The translations under genes and the position numbers were made by a program. From Symbiodinium kawagutii (Eukaryota; Sar; Dinophyceae; Suessiales; Symbiodiniaceae): 64,000 nt of DNA. The notes beneath the pieces are model-generated. The model made no database searches. It was not told where the DNA came from and saw only the letters and a list, made by a program, of their open reading frames with translations. This document shows positions 52,704 through 62,400 of this stretch, in pieces. Position 1 is the stretch's first letter. Each line of letters begins with the position of its first letter. The stretch spans positions 63,211 through 127,210 of the forward strand of contig VSDK01021957.1 in the NCBI GenBank assembly GCA_009767595.1. The letters are read 5' to 3'.

Positions 52704-55700
52704 ATGGGGGATAGCAAACCCTTCATCTCCATGAGCAAAACCTTCAGTGACCTGGAGGGCTTGGGCGACACTTGGGATGCTGTCAAGAAGATCCGTGCCC
52801 GTGTCCGTGAAGTTGGTGTGATTCTGGTGGATGTGCCCCAGAAGGACTCCAAGGAGTGCCAGCCTGAAGGTGTTCTAGCGCGATCGACGGAGAATGCAAA
52901 GTACAACTTTGATGTCTTGTGCCCGCTTTTTGAAAAGATGAAGGGGTCGCATGACAAGGTTCCTGAACTCAACGCCCTGGTGAAAGAGATCAAGCACTGC
53001 ATTGAAGCTGCTGGATGGAACCCGTCCCGGCAGACTCTTTGCAACCAAGCATGGTCAGCCCGTTACTTGTTCGGGGTGATCAAGAACTTGATCTACAAAC
53101 CGGTGCCACCAAGAGTGCCATGGTGGAATTGATATGTAGCATATTTTATTTTTTTAATCTTTTTGGAAGTGAAGTCATCTGCTAAATGATTTTGTCATGT
53201 TTGCCAATTCCAGGACAGTGTCTTGCTTGCTTTGCTCCGGGCCTACGGGGTCGACTGTGACTGCTGGAAGCAGCAGGAGCGGGCAGGTGCTACACAGCCA
53301 CCTGCTTCAGAGTCGGCTGCTGCTGCTGGGCCGGCTAAACCAGCGCCAGAACAGAAGGAGGATCTGAAAAAAGTTGAAGCTGAGAAGCCACCTGGTTCAG
53401 AGGTGGCAGCTGCTGCTGGGTCGGTTGAAGCAGCGCCAGAAAAGAAGGAGGATCCTGAGAAGACCATTGCGGCTGCAGTGGGACAAGCCANNNNNNNNNN
53501 NNNNNNNNNNNNNNNNNNNNNNNNNNNNNNCACCTGACGTTGCAATGGAGGGAGCCAAGAAAAAAGCAGAGGAAGAAGCGAAGGCCAAAGAGAAGACCTT
53601 GCTGGAGCTTGCTGTCAAGCGCCAACACTTGGTGGCTGCGTTGCTGGGTAGCAAGAATGTGGGAAAATTCCTGGTGCGATTATTTGTATTCCATGATTTA
53701 TGGGTAGGGGTTGTATCTGTTTTGGTTGAATTTCTTTGTATGGCATCGATCTTGGATACCTTCAAATTCTTTAGACAAAAAGACTTTGAAGGAATCTATG
53801 TTGGGGTTGTTTTGCATGTTGTGTTGGATGCCTCCAAATTCTCTGGACAAGAATTTGAAGGAATCCATGGTTGGGTGTCAATGCTCGTCATGTATAGTGG
53901 ATACCTTTAGATTCTTGTGAAAGAATCAAAGGAATCCATGTCTGGGTTTGGTGCATGTTGCGGGTGCATGTTGGATACCTTCAAATTCTTGAGATGGGAA
54001 TTTGAAGGAATCTGTGTTGGGGTTTCAATGAGTACGCGGGATACCTTCAAATTCTTTGGGAAGAATCTGAAGGAATCCCGGCCTGGGTTTGGCGCATGTT
54101 GTTACTTGGTGTTGGATACATTCAAATTCCCACGATGGGAATTTGAAGGAATCCAGGGTTGGCTTGATGCACATGTTGGGTACTTTCAAATTTTATGAAA
54201 AAATTTGAAAGAACCTGGCTGTTGAGGGGCGGTTCATGATCCATGCAAATCCACCTGAAGGATTTACATGTATCGTGATGTATGGAAAGGGTTTTGCAAA
54301 GAAGACATCACTTGCTGTTTCAATGATTGCAGGGAATGCATTAATTTTTTGTTGGGGTAATCAATGTTTGGTTTTGTTTCTTAATCTGTTTTGTGTAATG
54401 TCTGTGTTTGTACCAAGGCTGAAAGTTGCAGAAGAGAAGGCCCAACAAAGAAAAGAGGCTGAAAAAGGAGAAGCTGCTGTTCAAGACTTGGCGGACAAGG
54501 CCCCAGGTGCTTTGGGCTCTACGATGGACCAGTCTGGGACGCTGCCACTGGAACCTTTCCAGAACGATCCTGATGCGCAGGTGCTGGGTTGTATCTTTTT
54601 TTGTTTTAAAGACTTTTGGGAAAACTATACGAATTTGAATCCAAGCTTGCAGCTGACCAGGCGCTCATGGCGAAGCAAGAACCTCAAGAGGAAGGTGGCT
54701 CAGCAGAGCCTGATTTCCTAGTTGAGGAGCCATGTGGTCCCTGTGGTCAATGCCCACTTTGCTGCCCTGAAGCTGATGATGATGTGGAGATGTTTGAAGA
54801 AAATGGAGAAGAAGAGAAAAAAACTGACGATGAAGAGATTCCGAAATGCCCTGCCAAAGATCCGGACTACTTGCAAATGGCCTTGGATGCTGAAGCTGCA
54901 GGGCTCCAATGTGAAGTGGGCAACCCACAGGATGATCTGCGCAGAGACCAGTTGCTCAAGAAGCAGCAAGACAGGGCAAAGTTGGAAGCTGAACGGAAAG
55001 AAAAAGCAGAACTGAAGGCGAAGAAGGCTGAGGAAAAGAAAAAAAACAGGAGGAGAAAGAAAAAAAAAGGCGGACAAGGAAGCTGAAAAGAAAAGAAAGG
55101 CAGAGGCCAAAGCAGAAAAGAAGCAGAAGAAAAAAAAGGAAAAGAGACTGAGAAAAAACCTGAAGGTGAGAAGTCAGTTTCTGGCGCAAAGACTGCTGAA
55201 GCTGAGGAAGAGCCTGTTGCGCCAGCTGCCTTGGAAAACCCGCCTTTGGACACTGCTGCGGCTGCCCTGGGGAGTCGCGAGCCCGCTTGTGGCAGTTACG
55301 CCTGCAGCCGGCGATGAAGAGCAGAAACCGAAGAAAAAAAGAGTCCGTGGCACTGGTCAGGCCAAAGGTCGTCCTCGAAAAAAGGATGATGCTGAAGAGA
55401 ATGCTGAAGAGGAAGCTGACCCTGAGGCTGACAGCAACCTGCACCGTCATGCGAAGAGGCGTGCCAAGGCCAGAGCTAGGTCGAATGCATATGATGCCTT
55501 CGACCCGCAGGTGGTCAAAGAGCTGAAGGTATTCATGGCAGACTTCCGCGATAAGAAGTATGACAAGACCAAGGAGGTTTTGCACAAGATCCCTGGCTTC
55601 AATGTGTACGACAAGAATCGTCATGCCGCAGGTTGGAAAGTTCCCCTTCCCAGCAAGAAGGGTGGCCATCAGGTGTGCTACTTCAGCCTCACCATGGAGA

Positions 55701-55861
55701 AGGCCTGTTCTGTGGCTGTGAATGTCTGGCTGACGCGCAAGTTCTATGACAAGATGAAGGCCGAGAACCTGGACATTGCTTGGACATCTTCTGAGGAAGG
55801 ACTTGCCTTTTACAGGCTGCTTGTGTACACAGCCCGCCGCGCAGACAGCGAGCTGAACTGA
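52704..55861 (+). CDS. Lys/Glu-rich multi-exon protein, dinoflagellate-type
   Basis: Exon 1 (52,704-53,102) follows a TTACTTTTTTTCCAG acceptor and reads WDAVKKIRARVREVGVILVD, then EAAGWNPSRQTLCNQAWSAR and YLFGVIKNLIYKP. A 111-nt GT-AG intron leads in phase to exon 2 (53,214 to about 53,660): LLALLRAYGVDCDCW, then Pro/Ala/Lys/Glu repeats broken by a 40-base gap (53,491-53,530). Exon 3 is 54,418-54,580. Exon 4 (54,646-55,861) has a Cys cluster (EEPCGPCGQCPLCCPEADDD), a long Lys/Glu coiled-coil-like region and a compact end domain (FDPQVVKELKVFMADFRDKK to TARRADSELN). The exon 4 frame shifts at A-runs near 55,040-55,080 and 55,130-55,150 and again near 55,300, so there are sequence errors or decay. 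Function unknown. Confidence 0.6.
53755..54215. repeat. Intronic tandem array of about 72-bp hairpin units
   Basis: Seven diverged units begin GGATACCTTCAAATTCTT and continue through GAATTTGAAGGAATC, at 53,755, 53,827, 53,900, 53,973, 54,039, 54,114 and 54,178. TTCAAATTC and GAATTTGAA within each unit are inverted copies, so every unit can fold. The array fills the intron between exons 2 and 3. Confidence 0.75.
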
Positions 55862-56275
55862 GTTGCTGTGAGCCCGTCCCAGTTTCAGTTTTGAAGTGCT
55901 CAAAGTGATAGCTGCTGGCTTGTAGGGACTTGCCCTCGCATGGTGTGAGCTACGGATGGTTGATGGTGTTTGTAAAAAACTGCTAACCATGTTAGAGACC
56001 GTGTCTGGAAGTAGTACTTCAAATTACTTGTTCTGAGATGTAGCTTGCCGATTGGGGAGGGATGAAGAGCCAGTTTCTGAGTTACCTTGCAGGTGTGAGA
56101 AATATAATCTATCATACCTGTTTGTTTTTAGTGGATCTTCGGTTGCCTGCTTGGAACTTGTGAGCTGCTTGCTGGGAGATTGAGACGTTGCTTCTGCTGC
56201 TTCAAGGAAAAAATAAGTTGTGCGTTGTTTCGGCTGCAGTTGTTTCGTTTGAAATTTGATTTTCTCTGCTGGCAG

Positions 56276-58835
56276 GTGCATGGCGATGGTGCCTTGTGCT
56301 GCCTGCGCTTCGGCCGCTGCATCGAGGTGCGTTATAGTCCAGTCTTTAGGAAGTAATAGTGATTTAACTTCAATTTGCCGGGGGGTTAGGTTGAGGTTCC
56401 AAATATTTTGCTTAAATTTTTGGAACCTCTCACCGGAACCAGATTTTATGTATTACTTTTTGGGAAAATCCTGGCAGGATTTTTTCAAAAAGGAATAGGG
56501 AGTGAAATTCCATGATTCCATGCTTGTCACTTCAAAAAATATATTTTTTTGAAATGATGGGGGAATCATGGAGTTTATGTTGGGGAAGGAGTGCCAGATA
56601 TTTTGCTTGAATATCTGGAACTTCTCAAGCACAGGTTTGCCAAATATTTCTCACTGACAACCCCCGCAATGATTTTTGCAGGCAGGGGCTAGGATCTACG
56701 TTGCAAGAGGATTGAAATAACTTACATTTTAATCCTCTTGAAATTGAAGCCAGGGACCCTTCGATGCAGAAGTTCTAAATATTCTGACTGAATATTTGGA
56801 AGTTCCAGGGTTAATATCGATCATTTTTACCCCAAATCATTTTTGAAAACATTTATTTTTAAAGAATGTTTTCAAAAATGATCATGATTTAATATCGATC
56901 ATTTTTATCCCAAATCATTTTTGTAGGAATCGATTCTTCTCCTTTTTGGGGTTGCTCTGGAGGCCTTGCTGCGGGACCAGTATTTGGCAGCTGCGGTGCA
57001 GGTGCTTCTTGGGTCTGGGAGATCTGAATTTTCCATTTTGCGTGTCCAACATGTAGGGCATCATGGATTGCGATCTTGTGTATTTGCAGCGGTGGCTGGC
57101 CCGAGCTCGGTCTACTCGCTGCAAGTTTCGGCCATGCCGAATGGCGACCACGACTGGGACTATGACTTCACAGATCTAGTCGTAGCTTGTTTTAATAAGA
57201 GTAACCTGGTCAAAAATATGTTTGCAATTTTCTGTGCGCTAAGGCAAATCTGAAAGGCAAAGGGAAAAATGCACATCAATTGGCGCAAGCTGCGTTGTGG
57301 CTGATGGAAGCTGCCAAAGGAGATGGCAAAGGAGATGGCAAAGGAGAAACCAAAGGCAAGTCCAAAGGAGTTCCAGAACCTGAACAACCACCCAAAAGTT
57401 CTGGAAACTTTGCGGTATTAATCATTCTGTTTTTGTTGTTTGTGGCTGGGGTGGGTTCATGGGCACATGTGGGTCCTCAAAGCAAACCGCTTCTTGAGGA
57501 AAAGGAGCTGCTCCTGGGCCCTCAGCCCCTGTCGAGGGTGGACGCTAGGTTTGCATGATGATTGTTTTCTTTAGTGTGTACATGTGTGTAGTTTCTTTCA
57601 CTGTGGCCATGTTGTACCTCATTTGCATTAACTTGCACATAGTATATCCTCTGAGGAAAAGGGCGACGTTGGGAACAAGAAGGTGTGGCCAGCTTCACAC
57701 ATGGACGCGGTGATGACGCCACATGCCATTCAGCAGCAAGTGAACGTCCGAGAGCTTGTAGTACGCCCATCGCTCCCGGAAACTTGATTTTGATTACGAA
57801 CATTTTTTTAGTTTTTAGGGGTCAAGGGTGGAACATTTTTTCTTACCCAGTGAGTGGCCGAACTTTAAGCTTTTTTTCTTCTCTGGGTCTGCGCGCGCGC
57901 GCGCGCGCGCGCGCCTTTTTTGGCTATTTGAGAAGGCCTTTTAGGCGCGCGCGCGCGCGCGCGCGCGGACCCAAGGGAGAAAAAAGTTTCAACTTTTTTC
58001 TCGCTTGCCACTCCCGGGGTAAGTTGTTGATCTTAGATTTCAGTTTGTCCACTTTCAGGACCTGTTGTGGGTGCTGGTGGCAAGGGCAAGGGCATGGGTG
58101 CAACAGCACCTCCGCTGCTGTCACTTCGTGGTTCCGTGGCATCACCTCCAGAGGCGAAGATGATGCCCTGCCCCAGCGCGCCAGCAACTACTCCGCTAGC
58201 AACTGGCTCGAAAAGTGCTGGGCCGCCACCAGCTGGAGGCAGTTTCGGGCATTTCAAAAAAAATGAAAATGGGGTTGGATGACATAATATAGACTTTCCA
58301 GGTGTTCTTGTTTTAATATACCCTGTGAGGCATGTGGGTTCAGTGCTGGATGTGGTTGCCAGCTGGTTCTGTGGGAGCTGGCAGTGCACTTCCCACATAC
58401 CTGCCACCAGATGTTGCTTCAGCTTCGCCACCTTCGGCCCCTGTGATGGAGGTGTGATGGGTTTGATCTTCAACACCATGGGTTTGATCTTTCATAAGTG
58501 TTCTTTCTTTTTCACCCAAAGCAGGTGATTGCTGCGGATGATTCCAGCGAACCTGCGGCAACTGTTCCACCCAGTCACTTGGCCAATAAATCTGGATTAA
58601 ACATGTTGGGCCAATTTTTTTAATCGCACAGAATAGTTGGCGAATAGTTTTTCATTTTTCCTGGGAAATTTTTGCAGGTGAAGTTGCCACTGACCCTGGA
58701 CCAGCCCCTGGCCATGAAGAGAGAAGATCGCGCAGACGGAGGGCAAGGAGCCGATCTGAGGAATCTCGCCGTAGAGATCATCATGGTACGCGTGGTAGTC
58801 ACAGAAAGGACTCCCACAGAAAGAAATCGAAGTGA
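56276..58835 (+). CDS. Multi-exon protein with Gly/Lys and Pro/Ala linkers and Arg/Ser-rich tail
   Basis: Exons inferred: 56,276-56,326 (VHGDGALCCLRFGRCIE); 56,927 to about 57,190 (FGVALEALLRDQYLAAAVQV, AMPNGDHDWDYDFTDLVVAC); 57,244-57,414 (AHQLAQAALWLMEAAKGDGK and a KGDGKGETKGKSKG run); about 57,643-57,787 (HMDAVMTPHAIQQQVNVREL); 58,059-58,274 (Gly/Lys then Pro/Ala/Ser); 58,363-58,451 (SVGAGSALPTYLPPDVASAS); 58,525 to about 58,600 (VIAADDSSEPAATVPPSHLA); and 58,678-58,835 (EERRSRRRRARSRSEESRRR, then HRKDSHRKKSK, stop). The last exon is an RS-type tail, as in nuclear speckle and splicing proteins. No RRM is seen. The globular part (56.9-57.2 kb) is unrecognised. Some junctions lack GT donors. 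Confidence 0.55.
56394..56925. repeat. Intron with several small hairpins and a duplicated 35-mer
   Basis: Three related hairpins occur at 56,394-56,429 (GGTTCCAAATATT...TTTTTGGAACC), 56,594-56,618 (CCAGATATT...AATATCTGG) and 56,773-56,801 (TTCTAAATATT...AATATTTGGAA). A perfect 16-bp stem lies at 56,838-56,853 / 56,865-56,880. A TTAATATCGATCATTTTTA-type segment is present twice, near 56,812 and 56,890. Confidence 0.6.
57842..58023. repeat. Long inverted repeat with two (GC)n arms
   Basis: The left arm (57,842-57,914) starts CTTACCC-GAGTGGC, passes a pyrimidine tract and CTGGGTCTG, and ends in (GC)12. The right arm (57,944-58,023) mirrors it: (GC)12, GGACCCAAGGGAGAAAAAAG, GCCACTCCCGGGGTAAG. 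The ends CTTACC/GGTAAG are inverted. It is a foldback element in an intron of the RS-tail gene and could form a hairpin or Z-DNA. Confidence 0.8.
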
Positions 58836-59495
58836 TGCTGGGTTGAAAAAATACTACACCTAATGGATAACCTGGGCTATATGTCTTGTAGTGCTTGTAC
58901 CCACAGCATTGCTTCGAAGTCTGTACTTTGCAGCCTGTCGCACGAGTGTCTGGCCAAGAAAAAATGCGTCTTCAAGTGGATGCCTCTCCGGGACTTAAGT
59001 TGTTTGAAGTGGGGTTCATACCTTCTTCCACGTTCTTGCTGCTCCAGGTGCTGGATGTAAATGGGCAAACCTTTGCGCCGCCGACAGCAGCATGGCAATG
59101 CCGAAACGCAGAGACGCTTGCTGCCAGCTTCAGGTGTCCTCTGCATGTTTGTTGCTTGTTGCTTGCCGCTTCTGAAACCAGGGTGCCCCCAAACCAGAAA
59201 GTAAAATTGCGTGCAAGGAAAATTTTGACCAAGAGAAAAAATTTTCCTTGTGCTCAATTTTGCTTTGTGTGGCTATACTGGGAGCGCATGATAGCGCATG
59301 CTAGTGAAGCAATTCTTTAAACTGCAGCCTCGTTTGGCTTTGGAACATGGAGGTTGTGGCAAAACCATGCGAAAATCCGATGACTGGCAAGGACTCAAGT
59401 CAGTGCAAGTCAACAGACAAACCATAATAGTAGTTTGAAAACACTAGGGCCAATCATAGCAAAAAAACACTTGTTGCTTTGAACCTTTTGCGACC

Positions 59496-62400
59496 ATGGT
59501 GACCCATGCAGTGCCGGATGAAGCTGCTTTGGATGCCTTGGTCCTGCGCTTGTTCCAGCTGAAGGCGCCGAAGGTGTTTGTATGGTTGGTGGTCTTGGTG
59601 TGGTTCAATACCAACATGCCGACGGTGCCGGAACCCTACAAGTTTGTGGAGTTCTTTGCGGGTGATGGAAATTGCTGGAAGAGTTGCAAGCATGCCCAGG
59701 TGGCAGTTGCTTCTTTGGATCTTCGTGATGGGGCAGCTCTTCCTCGTCGCAAGTCTCAGAATCCCTTTGACATGACCAGTCCATCTGGTTTTGCGCATCT
59801 TCGTCGCAATGGGGAATGATTTGTTTGGTTTTTTTCACATCTTGTTTTGCCTGGTTGACATTAGAGATCTTGCATTGTTTATCTTAAACAAAAGAAATGT
59901 GTGTGTGTGTTTGTTTTTTTGGATAGTTCATGTTGTGCCCACATGCATGTTTCAGGCTGTCCATATGGACGCTGCTCAACGTTGATGTGGAGAATGGGTT
60001 CACGGCCTTGTTTGCTTTGGTGTGCCGATCATTCAGCTCGATGAACGTTGGGACTTCGAAGCGGTCCCCGACAACCCCGGAAGGGGATCAATCGTTGCCA
60101 CATGTGATCGAAGGCAGTTTGTTGCTGGTTCGCACCATACTTTTGTGCATCTTGGTGATGGCCCTGAGAGGCTGCTGGCTGGTGGAACAGCCAGGGGGAA
60201 GTGTTGCCCACTGGCACCCGCGCTTTGAACAATTTGTGGCATCTGCGCTGCGAGTCTTTGAAGCGAGATGGTGGGCCCGCCATTATGGAAGCCTGACGCC
60301 GATTCTTGGCCATATTTAAAATAATTTGTTGGGTTTGTTGATGTTTGTTGTTTTTTGAAAAAAAGGGTTCCTGGAAACAAACAAATTGGAACATGTCTAC
60401 CTAGGAAAAGGCACAAAGCCTGGAGCAATGCCATGGCTGTGAAGTGGCTGAGTCGTGGGGTTCTCACCAAAGCGCAAAGGGAAAGTTGTGTTGTTACCAC
60501 TGTGAACAAGAAAAAAATTGGGAACAAAGTTTCTTATTCGGGAAATAAGAATTTGAAGAAAACACAATCATACCCCATTGCGTTTGGTCTTAAAATTTTG
60601 AAGTTGCTGCCACATTTTTATCCGGCAGATGTGGTAGAGACTGATGCTGGTGCCAATGAAGCCCCTGCAGTGTTCCATGTGCAGCCTTGGGGGGATACCT
60701 GGGCTGAAGGTAAGGTGTTGGAAGCATGTATATACATGCGGGGGTCATTTCACTTGGACACAAGTGCCAGGTGGAAAAACGTTTTCCCAACACACTACCC
60801 TCTTTCTTAACCCATTGATTTTTGAATGTTTGCAGGATGCCAATTGTAAGGTTTGGATGATAACCCGGAGAAAATCAACCTTGGTGTAAGAATTTTGATG
60901 AATGGGGTAAGAAAAATTAACTTTGGAGAAGGAATTTCATCTTTCTACTTTGCGGACCGAAACCCGGAGAAAATCTGCCACCCGGACTGAACACGGAGAA
61001 ACCCGGACTGGGAGCGGAGATTCCCGGACTGGGAGCGGAGAATTAGAGCAGAGAAAACCGGAGTTGGAGTAAGTATTTGTCATTTTTAGGTATCGTACAT
61101 TGGTGATCAAATTTACAAAATTGTTCATTGTTGTTCTCTGCTCTAACTCTGCTCCTGGTTCTTGGAATTTAGCGCTGTCATTCATCGACATGGGTTGCTT
61201 GTGACAGGTTTGCCGCGCAAAAGAGCATTCTTTCAATAGATGTGGTCCTGTGTTTGAGTGTCTGTTTGTGGCTCCAGTAGTTCAGGGAATGGCCAGCCGC
61301 TTTCCCTCTAAAACTTGGTCCTGTGGCGAGCTAGTGCTGGGTGCATCGGTGATCGTTGACAAGATGGATGGCCAATTTACTTCGAAGGCCATTGAAGACT
61401 GCACACGGGCCATCGGGGCAGAGATTGATGGCTTGAGTGCAGATCAACTACGTGACCTGCTGAAGGACTGCCCTGCATGAGCATCTCGTTTGAAGAAAAC
61501 TGCATTTTTTCGACCACGGCTTGTCGAGGAAACTGATGCTGAGATTCAGAAGCACTCCATGGCAAAAACTGCACCAGAAATGGCCAGCTTCTCAGTCCAA
61601 AGTCTGGCCGCTAGCTTTCCTAAAAGTGATCAGTCCTGTTAAGGACCGATTCTTGCAGTGCAAAGCAGAGAAAGAAGCAGCTGCCCAGTCTTTGCAGTTG
61701 CTAGACTCTCCTGTGGCCACACCTGTGCCCTCAGTGCCTTTGGCGGCATTGGTAATTTGCGTGTGGTAATTTTTGGGGCTCATGTCGATTCCAAAAAATA
61801 ACGCAATCACTTAAGATGTGTGTTTTTTGGACTCGGATTTGTTCTTGAATAGGGTTGGGATGGTTCCATTGATCTTGGGGAATTTTGATGAACACGAATC
61901 CAAAAAATCACACTGCACTTAAGATGTGTGTTTTTTGGAATCGGGTTTGCTTGTAAAGGAATTGTTGTTTCCATTGAACAATTTCCTGGGAAGTTTTGGC
62001 GAGGAAGAATCCAAAAAATCACACTGTTACTTAAGATGTGTGTTTTTTGGACTCGGACTTGCTCTTGTATTGGATAGGGTTGGTTTCATTAAGCACTTTT
62101 TCTGGGGATTTTTGGTGAGCCCGAATCCGAAAAATCACACAGTCACTTCAGATGTGTGTTTTTTGGACTTGGATTTGCTCTAGGACGTTCCATTGAATAG
62201 GTTCTTGGGGAATTTTGATGAACAGGAGTCCAAAAAAACGCACTGCACTTAAGATGTGTGTTTTTTGGACTCGGGATTCCTCTTGTAGGATTGAATTTGT
62301 TCCATTGAGAATGTCTGAAAGAATTTTGGTGAGCCAAATCCAAAAAATTACACAGCCATTCGAGATGTGTGTTTTTTGGACTTGGATTTTCTCTTGTGTA

